NCBI GenBank assembly: GCA_964291635.2
Contig: OZ219905.1
Span: 434,001 to 498,000, forward strand
From: JAPPHA01 sp964291635
GTDB taxonomy: Bacteria > Pseudomonadota > Alphaproteobacteria > Rhodobacterales > Rhodobacteraceae
Direction: 5' to 3'
DNA: 64,000 bases
This document shows positions 9,640-19,281 of this stretch, piece by piece (within the stretch, counting starts at the first letter, position 1; each line of letters starts with the position of its first letter). The notes under the pieces were generated by a model. That model was given only the letters and a program-made list of their open reading frames with translations, was not told the origin of the DNA and searched no databases. The translations under genes were made by a program, and so were the position numbers.

Positions 9640-10167
9640 GGCCTGACAATCCACTGCCGGAACTGCATATCTGCTTCTGAACACGGAGAGAATCGGAGAT
9701 AGCGCGCCATGGAGGGACCTGCAGAGTGACTGTTGGCATCGACGCGCAGGCACTTTGTTTCGTCAACCGTTGGACGGATTGTCATGGATCCGGGATCATG
9801 GATGAACCTTTGGGCACTGGCCGCCGCGTCGCGATCAACCAGCCCGAGCGGTTCGGACGGATCGTCCTGATGCAGATGCGCCATGCACTTTCCTTTGAAG
9901 GCAACCGATGTGATTTGGCCGGTAGTCTCGCAAAAGCGAAACTGAACGTCTCCGCCACGTGGCTTGCACGAGCGGGCATGCAGGCCGTCGGACAGACTGC
10001 GACCAATTTTATCGATGCACCATCCGAGACCATTAGCCTTCGTCCAGGTTGCCTGCGAGGTGAATTTCAGGCACCGGTGTTCTGAGATCAGGCGGAGCGG
10101 CATTTTCCGCGGTAGCAGCGACAAGCAAATTCGCCATTGCAGGCGTTAAGTTTGGCAAGCGGTGCAT
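9636..10167 (-). pseudogene. Frameshifted secreted ricin-type beta-trefoil protein
   Basis: Copy A of a two-member family (copy B intact at 32070-32600). Signal peptide frame: MHRLPNLTPAMANLLVAATA from ATG 10167, preceded by GAGGG. That frame hits TAA at 10035-10033. The remaining domain continues in another frame from the segment GLGWCIDK to QFRQWIVRP and stops at 9636. Aligning with copy B over CTGGACGA...GGATGG shows one extra base here, so a single +1 indel breaks the gene. Q-x-F/W positions (QFRF, AQRF, QFRQW) mark three trefoil repeats. The GTGA coupling to the oxidase gene downstream is kept. Confidence 0.85.
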
Positions 10168-11034
10168 GCGTCCCTCAAATGCACTCGTGTCGGCCGTTTT
10201 GAACTTATACGCAAATGGTTGGTTAATCCGTCGTAAAAAATACGCCCTCGTAGGCGGGTGACGTCTCGTATTTGATGTGAAATTCCGCGCCGGGGAATGA
10301 CAGGTTGAGACGAACAACACTGTTCGCAGAATCGCGCTGCGAAAGGACGTGCCAGGCATCCGCGCCGATGGATTGACGGTTCGGGCAGCCCCGATTGTGG
10401 CCCGGCATCAAACCCTTCGGGGGTGGCTTCCTGACGAACAGGTGTCTGCAGTTGGTGTTCAGACCCTCCGATGCGAATTCAACTGTACAGAAGCAGCGGG
10501 ACCAGACGGTTTGGATAGCCACGTGCCACGAGAGGCAAGGGTGCATTTTGATGCACGTTCACAGCCCTGAAGGACTGGAGACATTTCGGGGCGCGGACCG
10601 TCCGATCTCGGACCAGTTTAGGTTCGCGAAGCCCAAGGCTCACCATTAAGTATACGGCCATTGTGCTGCCTCCCACCCGCATCATGCATCAACGGCACGG
10701 GCCATGCCATCAGAATTTCATGACGGTCGGGGCGGAAGTGCAACGCCTGCCATGATCGTTTGGGAAGTTGAGTCCAGTTCCAATCGGGCCATCAACCAAC
10801 TCGTAATCAAAGCTGCTTCTGCTGGTCCGTGCTGAATTTTGTGCAGGCTGATCCTCGTTGGCAGGCGCGATCGCCAACCGCATCCGGTGAACCCGGAACC
10901 GGCCCCAGGTGCCCCAAAACAGACATTCGAGTTATCGTGGATGGGAGACTTCAACGTGATTCCGAGTGGCCCGGCCCACGTCACCGGCGTTTTCCCGTCG
11001 GCGCGGCCGTGCCTGATCATTCCTGTCAGCTTTT
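10168..11034. other. Intergenic, no supportable gene; conserved lectin upstream region
   Basis: No frame here reads like a protein. The first 60 bases upstream of the lectin start resemble the region upstream of the 32-kb copy, sharing CCGTTTTGAACTTATACGCA (10193-10212 here). Read on the minus strand this gives a TATAAGTT-like -10 element. So the lectin promoter appears duplicated along with the gene. The rest holds nothing I can name. Confidence 0.5.
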
Positions 11035-11296
11035 TTATTTCTCGCGGCGGTGGGCGGCCCGGACGATCAGGATACGCTGTCCCTGTCACTGATTTCGGTA
11101 TGATTCGGTAATTGCTGACACGGTACTGCCTGAGCTTCCAATTCCGTGTCCCACCTGGCGGCACGCCGAATTGCCGGAAATTTTCCAATTTTCACCAATC
11201 TCAACCCAAGGAAATCCGGCGTGCGGTGCTGGACCTGTCGATCCGGTTTGCGAACCTTTTTTTGACGCTTCCGGCGCGTTCAATCTTCCAGGTCAC
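11035..11296 (-). pseudogene. Decayed RelE-type toxin
   Basis: Reading frames 11296 to 11035 on the minus strand yields pieces of a RelE toxin in different frames. The start VTWKIERAG overlaps the antitoxin end. KKVRKPDRQVQ is in a second frame, QYRVSNYRIIP (the conserved YRVGDYRII strand) in a third, and QRILIVRAAHRREK then TAA (the conserved C-terminal strand) in another. The combined length, 262 bp, equals a normal 87-codon toxin. At least two frameshifts are needed, so no functional toxin can be made. Partner antitoxin is the intact upstream gene. Confidence 0.75.
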
Positions 11297-11513
11297 GCCA
11301 CATTTCTTCCGGGCCCAGAACCGTCTCCTCGCCCTTGCGAGTGCTTTCAAGGACCTGTCTACCGAGGTACGCATCCTCCAGATCATCGATCTTCTCGACA
11401 AAGGCCTTGCGGGCGCAATAGTACATCGTTCTGCCCGTTTGCCTGACCAGGAATTCAAGGCGGGGTTTTATGTCGGGAGGCAGGCGGAGTGACAACATGG
11501 CAACCCGCTTCAC
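11280..11513 (-). CDS. RelB-like ribbon-helix-helix antitoxin
   Basis: 77 residues. The N-terminal MLSLRLPPDIKPRLEFLVRQ has the beta-strand plus helix of ribbon-helix-helix DNA-binding antitoxins, and the tail (EETVLGPEEMWRDLED) ends in the acidic EMWRDL pattern of RelB-type partners. The ORF is intact. The gene overlaps the decayed relE that follows, the standard antitoxin-toxin order. It should autoregulate its own promoter. Retention with a dead toxin suggests an orphan antitoxin. Confidence 0.8.
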   Translation of the reverse strand: MKRVAMLSLRLPPDIKPRLEFLVRQTGRTMYYCARKAFVEKIDDLEDAYLGRQVLESTRKGEETVLGPEEMWRDLED

Positions 11514-12130
11514 TTGTCATGCATATATGACATCATTGAAATCCGATCGACTCTCAAACGCACGAGTTTCGATGAGGCTGCGGAGGCCAGTTTCATCGGA
11601 AACGGCTTGTATCCGGAGGTATTGCCCGATGCCATGTGTGGGTCTCGGTTGTCATTTTTTAGTACCCACGCCGGTGAAGGAACTGACAATAAGGCCCCCC
11701 GGTCGACCGGAGAAAAAGCCGAAATATTTCCTCAAATCCTGATGTTCCGAAAAGCTGCGAAGCATCGTAGCGAAATGGTCGAACTTGAAATTACTGACAA
11801 CGGAGGGGCAATTCATGGCGTTGAGCACATTCTGGACGTGCTTGGACAACGGCTGAAATAACCGGTCTCAACCACATAAAAATCATCGGGACGCGGAAAT
11901 TATTCCAGACTGTATCGGAAACCTGGAAGCATGACGATACAGAGAACACGCTGCACATTCTCGCCGGATCGCCTGACCTCGCCCCAGAAGCACGCCCCCG
12001 CCGTCGGGTTGTTTCTCGCGACGCACTGGGAAGGCGACGAACGCCACGCACCTCACAGTGGTGGCCCTGCCGGACTAGCCATCTTGGATATCGGAATCGC
12101 ACGTCCAGACGAAGCGGATGAACGCCGTGT
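11514..12130. other. Intergenic, nothing supportable
   Basis: Several short frames exist on both strands, but none has recognisable domain content, a good ribosome site or codon use like the neighbouring genes. Probably decayed sequence between the RelB locus and the GST gene. Confidence 0.4.
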
Positions 12131-12769
12131 TCAGTACTCCGGATTCGCGATCCATGTGTCGTAGACGAGTTGAACGCTTGGCCGTTGCAAAACCGCGTCG
12201 GCAATACGTTTGACGTTGGGAAATTCATTAATGGCCGGGTGTCCCTTCGCAGACCTCAGCCAGGTGGTCAGCATGAACAGGTAGATATCGACGGCGCTGA
12301 ACCGTTTTCCGAGCATCCATTCATTGACGCCGATCTGGTCGTCAACAACGTTCCAGGTTTCCCTGAGCCTCCGGTTGCCACGTCGCTGCGCACTCCGTTC
12401 GGCGGCCGCAGTGTCGGCGAAGCGATCCGGGTAATATGTCAGTTGAAATGCATTCTGAACGGAGTTCGAAAAGTACACCAGTGTCTGCAAATAGAGTGCT
12501 CGTGTCGTGTCATCGAGAGCAGGAGCCAATCCAGCTTCCGGGTGCCTGTCGCAAAGGAAAACAGTAATCGCGGCACATTCGTACATCGAGCCGCCTTCCC
12601 AAACCAGGACCGGCACCCATCCATTCGGATTGATCGCCAGTTGTTCTGGCGGACGCGGCTTGTCCATGTCGATAGACGTCTGGATGAGCTCGTAAGATAC
12701 GCCAATCTCTTCCAGCAACACCCGGATGCCCATCGACGCGCTTTTGCGGGCATAGAACAGTTTGTACAT
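12131..12769 (-). CDS. Glutathione S-transferase family protein
   Basis: 212 residues from ATG 12769. Thioredoxin-like N-domain: MYKLFYARKSASMGIRVLLE, with the typical PNGWVPVL cis-proline loop and a glutathione-binding MYECAAI (about 63-69, the family's E-S/C-A-I site). All-helical C-domain follows to residue 212. An in-frame ATG at 12799 would add ten residues; 12769 gives the standard family start. Likely cytoplasmic conjugation or dehalogenase-type chemistry; substrate unknown. Divergent from the sulfatase gene with about 155 bp between starts. Confidence 0.9.
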   Translation of the reverse strand: MYKLFYARKSASMGIRVLLEEIGVSYELIQTSIDMDKPRPPEQLAINPNGWVPVLVWEGGSMYECAAITVFLCDRHPEAGLAPALDDTTRALYLQTLVYFSNSVQNAFQLTYYPDRFADTAAAERSAQRRGNRRLRETWNVVDDQIGVNEWMLGKRFSAVDIYLFMLTTWLRSAKGHPAINEFPNVKRIADAVLQRPSVQLVYDTWIANPEY

Positions 12770-12924
12770 CTCTATTCCATTTTCTGCCGAGGAGTACATC
12801 CTAACAAACTCTTTACTCAACTTGAAAATCCTGCATACGGTCGTCGTTGCGTGGCTCAGGTGCTGAACCTGACGGTGGCGGACGCCTGCGAACAACCGAT
12901 TTCCCGGTCACAAGGAAAGGAGCA

Positions 12925-14511
12925 TTGATCGACAAGAATAGTGGAAATGTCCTGTTCATCGTTTCGGACGATCTTCGGGCGGACTGCCTGCAACTGGCCA
13001 TCAACGGTCGGGCGGTGCTGCCAAATCTGCGGGAGTTCATGGAGGATGCCGTCACATTCCGCAGGCACTATACGGTCACCTGTCCCTGCGGTCCGGCCCG
13101 GGCCAGTCTCCTGACCGGCCTCTATGCGATGAATCACCGGTCCGTGCGCAATTGCACACCGCTGAGCGCGGATATTTCAAACCTCGCGCTCGAAGCGCGG
13201 AAATCGGGTTATGAGCCATTGCTGTTCGGTTACACCGATACCAGCGCCGATCCCCGATTCCTGCACCCCAATGATCCGGCGGTCAGGAGCTACGAAAACC
13301 CGATGCCGGGGTTCAAGGAAGTCGTGGCCCTGCAGCTGGAAAACGACAGCTTTGCGTGGAAGGCGCATCTGAAAGCCAAGGGTTATGACCTGCCAAATGA
13401 TTACAGCCGTTTCTACGCTCCGCAGGATTTCGATCCGGCAACCGGGCCGCGCCCGGACGATCCCGCATTCTACCGCGCCGAGGACAGCGACACTGCGTTT
13501 CTGACGGATGCATGCCTGGGGCAGCTTGCCGTCCGGACCGACCAGGCGTGGCTGGCGCACGTGTGCTACATCCGGCCGCACTCGCCATTCATCGCCCCGG
13601 AACCCTATAACCGGATGTACCGTGCGGATGAAATTCCGCCGCCAGCGCGTATGCCGACCCCGGATGCCGAGGCGGCGGTTCATCCGTTTCTTGCCGCCGA
13701 TCTGGCGGGGCTTGATATGATCAACGGCTTTATTGAGGCTTCCAACTGCCATCTCGACAATGAAGATCCGCGCGATGTGGCAACCATGCGCGCGGTCTAC
13801 TTCGGACTGGCCAGTGAGCTCGACCATCATGTTGGCCGCCTGATCCGGTTCCTGAAAGACACCGGGCAGTACGACGACACACTGATCATATTCACCTCCG
13901 ATCATGGCGAGATGCTCGGGGACCGGCGGCAGTGGGGCAAGATGTCGGTCTACGATGCCGCAACGCACGTGCCGTTGATAATCCGCGACCCGCGGCGCCG
14001 GTCCTGCAACGGCAGTCAGTTCGATGCCTTTACGGAATCCGTGGATGTGTCACCGACGATTCTCGACTGGCTCGCGGGCGAGGTGCCGGTCGCGATGAAC
14101 GGCGCATCGCTGTTGCCGTGGCTGGAGGGAAAGGCCCCGCCCGGCTGGCGGGACTATGCCTACGCCGAGATGGAGTTTGGCGATCCTGAATGCCATACCC
14201 GTTGCCCGCAGGAATGGCTGGGCCACAACCACTGCCAGCGGGAATTGGGGCTCAGCATGCGCGAGGCCAATTATGCGGTCATTCAGGAGGACCGCTACCG
14301 GTTCGTGCATTTCAATGGCGGCCTGCCGCCGCTGCTGTTTGACATGCAGTCGGCCGACAGCGAGTTCCGAAACCTCGCGGACGATCAGGATTATGCCGGC
14401 GAAGTTCTGCGCCTGACCAGGAAGCTGCTGGATCATCGCATGCGCCATGCCGACCATACGTTGTCCGATATGAAAGTCACACGCAGCGGGACCGTCAATT
14501 TCCAGCCGTAG
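12925..14511 (+). CDS. Sulfatase / phosphonate monoester hydrolase-like enzyme
   Basis: 528 residues from TTG 12925, chosen because AAGGA lies 8 bases upstream and the fold begins directly (NVLFIVSDDLRADCL). An ATG at 12847 is in frame but adds an odd leader. Metal ligand DD in IVSDDLRAD; formylglycine motif C-x-P-x-R as CGPAR within TCPCGPARASLLTG (about 50-63); C-terminal metal site FTSDHGEMLGD (about 320). The context and CPC-type nucleophile region resemble phosphonate monoester hydrolases, which cleave phosphate and sulfate esters promiscuously. No signal peptide, so probably cytoplasmic. Substrate inferred only to class. Confidence 0.88.
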   Translation: MIDKNSGNVLFIVSDDLRADCLQLAINGRAVLPNLREFMEDAVTFRRHYTVTCPCGPARASLLTGLYAMNHRSVRNCTPLSADISNLALEARKSGYEPLLFGYTDTSADPRFLHPNDPAVRSYENPMPGFKEVVALQLENDSFAWKAHLKAKGYDLPNDYSRFYAPQDFDPATGPRPDDPAFYRAEDSDTAFLTDACLGQLAVRTDQAWLAHVCYIRPHSPFIAPEPYNRMYRADEIPPPARMPTPDAEAAVHPFLAADLAGLDMINGFIEASNCHLDNEDPRDVATMRAVYFGLASELDHHVGRLIRFLKDTGQYDDTLIIFTSDHGEMLGDRRQWGKMSVYDAATHVPLIIRDPRRRSCNGSQFDAFTESVDVSPTILDWLAGEVPVAMNGASLLPWLEGKAPPGWRDYAYAEMEFGDPECHTRCPQEWLGHNHCQRELGLSMREANYAVIQEDRYRFVHFNGGLPPLLFDMQSADSEFRNLADDQDYAGEVLRLTRKLLDHRMRHADHTLSDMKVTRSGTVNFQP

Positions 14512-14910
14512 GATTTTCGACTGCCCCCCGAGGGGCCGCCACCCGGGCATCGATATGAAGTCTGCGGCCAGATCGATCGGTGTCGTCGCGCCGCCAAATT
14601 GACCATCAGCGGCCAGTCGGCAATCGGCCGAAATAGCCGCCCGTCCGGGCCACCATCGCCGGAATCAATCAAATCATCCAGGTACCGGGCATGCGAATTG
14701 CGCCCGCGTTGGGCGTGGACCCGAAGCTCCACGCGCCGGTCTGCTGTTTCCGCATCCGGCAGTGCACCATATGTCGCGGGCGCTTTCGGGGAGATGCTCC
14801 AGCACGAACAAGTCTTTCCCTACCTGCGGTGATCGCTTACTCCATGCGCGTTTACCGAAAACCAATGCGCTACAATCGCCGGCCAGGCGCTTCCGGTGGC
14901 AGAGGAATTC
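14512..14910. other. Convergent gap, nothing found
   Basis: About 400 bp between the sulfatase and the permease gene that converges on it. No frame reads as protein and no clear terminator with a T-tract was found. Confidence 0.4.
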
Positions 14911-15825
14911 CTAATGGGTTGCGCGCGGGTCGAGGGCATCTCTGAGTCCGTCACCCATGATGTTGATGCTCAGCACCGTGATGGCGATCATTAAGCCCGG
15001 AGGGATCCATATCCATGGCATGTTTTTCAGGACTGATACCGTCTTGGCTCCTTCCAGCATATTTCCCCAGCTGGGTGTCGGCACCTGGACCCCCAATCCC
15101 AGATAGCTCAGGGCAGCCTCGAGAAGTATTGCCTCGGCGACGCCAAAGGTCGCCGCAACGGTGAGCGGGCCAACCAGATTCGGAAGCAGGTGCCGAATCA
15201 TGATTCGAACATCCGCTGCTCCGATGCAGTGCGCAGCCATGACATACTCTTTTTCCCTGAGCGAAAGAAACTGGCCGCGCACGAGGCGGGCAATCGTCGC
15301 CCACCCGAGGAAACCGATAATCAGGATCAGGTTGCGAATGCTGGGACCGAACAATGCAACGCTTGCCAGAACAATGATCAGGGTGGGAAGCGACAGGAAA
15401 ACATCCGTGATGCGCATCAGAACACTGTCCACAATGCCGCCATAGTAGCCAGACATCCCGCCTATCAGGGTGCCGACGATGAGACTGATCGAAATGGCCG
15501 TTATGCCAACGAGAATGGAAATCCGGCCGCCGTGAATCAGCCTGCTCAAGACGTCCCGCGCCACAGAATCCGTTCCCAGCCAGTGCTGGGCGCTGGGCGG
15601 TTTGAAAATGCCGGATTCAATATTGATGTCGTGGGGATGAAACGGGGCAACCCATGGGGCCAAAATCACTATCACAAACAGGACGGCCAGGACGCACGCG
15701 CTGACGACGGCCAGCTTGTGCCGCCGGAACCTGCGCCATGCCCTGTGCCCCCCGGTTCTTACGTCGACGTCCGACACTTCAGGCGCCACGGCTGGATCGA
15801 CGATCTCAGACATGCCGGGATTCAT
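14911..15825 (-). CDS. ABC transporter permease, OppC/DppC type
   Basis: 304 residues. N-terminal cytoplasmic tail, TM1 (about 38-60), the family LGTDSVARDVLSRLIHGGRIS segment (periplasmic loop to TM2, about 100-120) and the EAA loop (EAILLEAALSYLGLG, about 228-242), which binds the ATPases. Six membrane segments are expected. Start ATG overlaps the end of the DppB-type gene (ATGA), so the permeases are made together. Last gene of the minus-strand operon phyH, dppD, dppF, dppB, dppC. Imports small peptides, opines or similar solutes; the actual substrate is unknown. Confidence 0.92.
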   Translation of the reverse strand: MNPGMSEIVDPAVAPEVSDVDVRTGGHRAWRRFRRHKLAVVSACVLAVLFVIVILAPWVAPFHPHDINIESGIFKPPSAQHWLGTDSVARDVLSRLIHGGRISILVGITAISISLIVGTLIGGMSGYYGGIVDSVLMRITDVFLSLPTLIIVLASVALFGPSIRNLILIIGFLGWATIARLVRGQFLSLREKEYVMAAHCIGAADVRIMIRHLLPNLVGPLTVAATFGVAEAILLEAALSYLGLGVQVPTPSWGNMLEGAKTVSVLKNMPWIWIPPGLMIAITVLSINIMGDGLRDALDPRATH

Positions 15826-16793
15826 TCATACCTGATACGGGGGTCCGCCACCGCGTAAAGGATATCCGCCAGCAGTCCGGCCGCCAGAACGGCGACTCCG
15901 TAGACGACCAGCTGCGACATGATGATGTAGTAGTCCCGCGCGACCGCCGCATCCACAAAGAGCGATCCCAGGCCGGGCCACTGGAACACTGTTTCCAGAA
16001 TGGCGGACCCGCCGAAGATCCAGGGAAGCTTCAAGGCAATGATCGTGATCAGGGGCAACAGCGCATTTCTGAATGCATGCCCCATCAGGACATGCCAGCC
16101 CGACAACCCCTTGGCGCGGGCGGTCGTGATGTAATCCTCCCTGATCACTTCCAGCATGCTGGCCCTTGCATAGCGCATGATGTCGCTCATGACTACGAGC
16201 GCCATCACGAGTGACGGCAGCACCAGATGCCTGATATGGTCCCCATACGTGAACGGCACAGCAGGCGTTCTTGCCCCGCTGGTCGGCAACAGGTCCAGAT
16301 TGAGCGAAAAGACGAAGATCGCCAGCATCGCAATGAAGAAAACCGGCACCGAGACTCCCGAGAAGGCAAACACCGTAAGGATGTAATCGATCGATGTGTT
16401 CTGTTTCAGGGCCGAAATCACCCCTAGGGATATGCCGAGGGAACACGCGATAACGAGACTCACCGCCATCAGTTCAAGCGTCATCGGTATTCGCTCGACA
16501 AGCAGTTTGGCGACAGGTTTCCGGTCCCTGAACCGGTAGCCGAAATTGCCTTCGCTGAGGCCTTTCAGCCATTTGAAATATCGAACGTACGCCGGGTCGT
16601 TGAAACCATGCATCTCGCGCAACCGCTCCAGCTGTGCGGCCGATATGTTGCCGAGGGAGGTAGAGGAGGTTTGCATGATCATGGCCGAAACGGCATCACC
16701 CGGAGCCAGTTCGATGAATGTAAAACTCGCAACCGTTATCAGCCACACCACGGGTATGGAGATGAGAAACCGGCGAAGTATGTATTTGATCAT
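15822..16793 (-). CDS. ABC transporter permease, OppB/DppB type
   Basis: 323 residues with the classic start MIKYILRRFLISIPVVWLIT and six predicted membrane segments. The EAA loop region is TTARAKGLSGWHVLMGHAF (about 212-230) and the following AFRNALLPLIT is typical of DppB. Pairs with the coupled DppC-type permease. 347 bp separate it from the upstream ATPase gene, so it may have a further promoter. Confidence 0.93.
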   Translation of the reverse strand: MIKYILRRFLISIPVVWLITVASFTFIELAPGDAVSAMIMQTSSTSLGNISAAQLERLREMHGFNDPAYVRYFKWLKGLSEGNFGYRFRDRKPVAKLLVERIPMTLELMAVSLVIACSLGISLGVISALKQNTSIDYILTVFAFSGVSVPVFFIAMLAIFVFSLNLDLLPTSGARTPAVPFTYGDHIRHLVLPSLVMALVVMSDIMRYARASMLEVIREDYITTARAKGLSGWHVLMGHAFRNALLPLITIIALKLPWIFGGSAILETVFQWPGLGSLFVDAAVARDYYIIMSQLVVYGVAVLAAGLLADILYAVADPRIRYE

Positions 16794-17140
16794 CGATATC
16801 CGGTCCGGGGACTATGCCTGCCGGGAACCACAGGTTGACCCTGAACAGCGAATCCCATGAATCGGCCGGGGCAGGTTCTGTTCAAATGACGTGGCTGCAC
16901 TATTCTGTCCAACTTACAGGCAATGCGATCCGCCCGACCGGCGGCCGGCCGGAAAGAGGGAAAACACTGGGGGATTCTGAACACCAGACTGGACTGATGT
17001 CAATTGCCGGCGGTGCCGACCGGGCCATGAAATATGGCGGCTTGCCGCAGCCAATGGCATTCGCGCCGGACCGGACCGTGGGAACAAGCCCACAGACCGG
17101 GGTGCCCGGGCCAGCCGCGGCCTGCGCGCGCCTTGCCGAC
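16794..17140. other. Gap inside the transporter operon
   Basis: 347 bp between dppF and dppB with no readable gene. Such a gap is unusual within a dpp-type operon; it may hold an internal promoter or be the scar of a lost gene. Confidence 0.35.
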
Positions 17141-18121
17141 TCACACAAAATGGCACGCGCACCACGCGTTTGACGAAACCTGTCGGAGTTCGGGCTCTTC
17201 TTCGAAGCATCTCGGTTTCGCCAGCGGGCATCTGGTGTTGAAATTGCAGCCGTGCGGCGGATTGGCCGGGCTGGGAACATCGCCTTCTAGGATCATCCGG
17301 TTCCTATTGGCTTCTATCTCGGGGTCATGCACCGGGATCGCCGACAACAGTGCTTGGGTGTAGGGGTGCAGGGGATTGCCGTACAGTTGATTGCGGTCCG
17401 TGAGTTCCACGATCTTGCCCAGATACATGACGCCCACACGGTGGGAAATGTGCCGGACCATGCTCAAATCATGTGAAATGAACAGGTAGGTCAGGCTGAA
17501 TTCATCCTGGAGGTCCTCGAGCAGGTTGATGATCTGGGCCTGTATCGACACATCCAGGGCGGAAATCGGCTCGTCGCAGACAATAAAGTCCGGATTGACC
17601 GCCAGCGCCCGCGCGATCGCGATGCGCTGGCGCTGACCGCCTGAGAACTCATGGGGAAAACGGTTGGCATAGCGTGGATTGAGACCGACCCTGTTGAGCA
17701 GGTCGCTCACTCTTTCCGATACCTCGGCGCGCGGACATAGTTTGTGAATCCTCATCGGTTCACTGACGATTTCGTGGACGGAAGCCCTTGGATTCAGGGA
17801 GGAATAGGGGTCTTGGAACACCATCTGGAGCCGGCAGCGCAGGGTCCGCAACTCCCTTTTGCGGAGCTTCGCCAGATCCTTTCCGGCGAAGATCACTTCC
17901 CCTGAAGTGGGCCGGTACAATCGCAGAATTGCCCGCCCTGCCGTTGTCTTGCCGCAGCCGCTTTCGCCCAGAAGGCCCAGGGTTTCGCCCTCGTGAACAT
18001 CAAAGCTCACGCCATCGACGGCCTTCACAGCGCCCACGTTGCCGATACCAAATCCGGTGCCAACCGGAAAATGCATTTTCAGGTTTCTGACTTCGATTAG
18101 GACCGGCTTTTCCATACTCAT
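17141..18121 (-). CDS. ABC transporter ATPase, OppF/DppF type
   Basis: 326 residues. Walker A GLLGESGCGKTTAGRAIL (about 49-66), Q-loop MVFQDPYSSLNPR, signature LSGGQ-type EFSGGQRQRIAIARAL and Walker B DFIVCDEPISALD are all intact. C-terminal oligopeptide-transporter region with CNFNTRCPLAKPRC carries the cysteines that bind an iron-sulfur cluster in many Opp/Dpp ATPases. Six bases separate it from the dppD-type gene. Heterodimer partner of that ATPase. Confidence 0.94.
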   Translation of the reverse strand: MSMEKPVLIEVRNLKMHFPVGTGFGIGNVGAVKAVDGVSFDVHEGETLGLLGESGCGKTTAGRAILRLYRPTSGEVIFAGKDLAKLRKRELRTLRCRLQMVFQDPYSSLNPRASVHEIVSEPMRIHKLCPRAEVSERVSDLLNRVGLNPRYANRFPHEFSGGQRQRIAIARALAVNPDFIVCDEPISALDVSIQAQIINLLEDLQDEFSLTYLFISHDLSMVRHISHRVGVMYLGKIVELTDRNQLYGNPLHPYTQALLSAIPVHDPEIEANRNRMILEGDVPSPANPPHGCNFNTRCPLAKPRCFEEEPELRQVSSNAWCACHFV

Positions 18122-18127
18122 GTCGGC

Positions 18128-19093
18128 TCAAACATTGACATTCACCCAGCACGCAATTTCATGATCGGCCGCAATGTTCCTCAATAACGGATTCCTGGTC
18201 CGGCAGTCCGGAATACTGTGCCGGCAACGATCAAGAAAGGGGCAGCGGTCCGGCATGTCAATCAGGTTCGGCGGCAGACCCTGTATGGAGGTGAGCCTCT
18301 CACGGGTTGTCGAATCCAGTTTTGGCAATGAGCCGAGCAGGCCTCTGCTGTAGGGATGGCTGGGGTTGGCATAGAACTCCCGGACCGGCGCCGATTCAAC
18401 GATTTGCCCGGCATACATAACAATGACTTTGTCGACGCATCCCGCCACCACTCCCAGATCGTGCGTAATCCATATGACCGCCATGCCAAGTTCCTTGCGC
18501 AGACGCATGACGAGGTCGATGATCTGTGCCTGCGTGGTGACATCAAGCGCTGTCGTGGGCTCGTCGGCGATGAGGAGCAGCGGATCGCAGGACAGGGCCA
18601 TGGCAATCATGACGCGCTGCCGCATTCCGCCGGAAAACTGGTGCGGATAGTTGTTCAGCCGGTTGCCGGCGTCCGGAATGCCGACCATGTCCAGCAGGTC
18701 GATCGCGTGCTGGCGGGCCTGCTCCCTGTTCCTGTCGGTATGCAGCAGCACCGTTTCCACGATTTGACGGCCAATCGTCAGCACCGGATTGAGTGACGTC
18801 AGGGGATCCTGGAAGATCATCGCGATCTGGTTGCCGCGAAGACTTCTGAGATCTTTGATGTCCATCCTGAGGACGTCGCGCCCCTGGAACAGCACCTCTC
18901 CCGCCACGATTTTCCCAGGCGGTTCCGGGATCAGCCGCATCAGGGACAACGCGCCGACGCTCTTGCCGCAGCCGCTCTCCCCAACAATTCCGAGCGCTTC
19001 TCCGCGCTGAAGCGAATATGATATGCCGTTGACTGCCTGGACCACGCCGTCTTCCGTCGTGAAGATCGTCTGCAGATTACTTACTTCGAGCAA
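18128..19093 (-). CDS. ABC transporter ATPase, OppD/DppD type
   Basis: 321 residues. Walker A GIVGESGCGKSVGALSLM, Q-loop MIFQDPLTSLNPV, signature FSGGMRQRVMIAMAL and Walker B LLIADEPTTALDVT are intact. C-terminal Opp region CPFLDRCRHSIPDCR holds the cysteine pattern. Works with the DppF-type protein to energise the two permeases. 188 bp lie between this gene and the PhyH-like gene upstream. Confidence 0.94.
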   Translation of the reverse strand: MLEVSNLQTIFTTEDGVVQAVNGISYSLQRGEALGIVGESGCGKSVGALSLMRLIPEPPGKIVAGEVLFQGRDVLRMDIKDLRSLRGNQIAMIFQDPLTSLNPVLTIGRQIVETVLLHTDRNREQARQHAIDLLDMVGIPDAGNRLNNYPHQFSGGMRQRVMIAMALSCDPLLLIADEPTTALDVTTQAQIIDLVMRLRKELGMAVIWITHDLGVVAGCVDKVIVMYAGQIVESAPVREFYANPSHPYSRGLLGSLPKLDSTTRERLTSIQGLPPNLIDMPDRCPFLDRCRHSIPDCRTRNPLLRNIAADHEIACWVNVNV

Positions 19094-19281
19094 AATCCAC
19101 TTCCATCCCGCTGATCGTCAACAACCGTGTGTCCCCATCGCGGTTGTGGACCTGACGGCACACCTCCGGGCCAGGTCAAAATTGTCACGAGCCATCCCAG
19201 GCGCCGGCGCAGGCGCGTCTGTCCCCGGTGAAAGTGCCGGCAGCCCGATCCTCCCCGTGCGCGCTGTGGCCGCGTCGGCCC

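Noticed and set aside
9636..10124. Lectin copy A as an intact 162-residue gene from an internal start
   Set aside because: The apparent start falls in the wrong frame of the signal peptide. Alignment with copy B shows a +1 indel instead, and the product would not be secreted.
11514..11861. 115-codon plus ORF and a 65-codon antisense partner
   Set aside because: No domain, weak start signals, mixed codon use. Not supported as genes.
13177..13968. 263-codon minus-strand ORF opposite the sulfatase
   Set aside because: The plus strand has a complete formylglycine sulfatase with all metal motifs; the antisense frame has no recognisable features.
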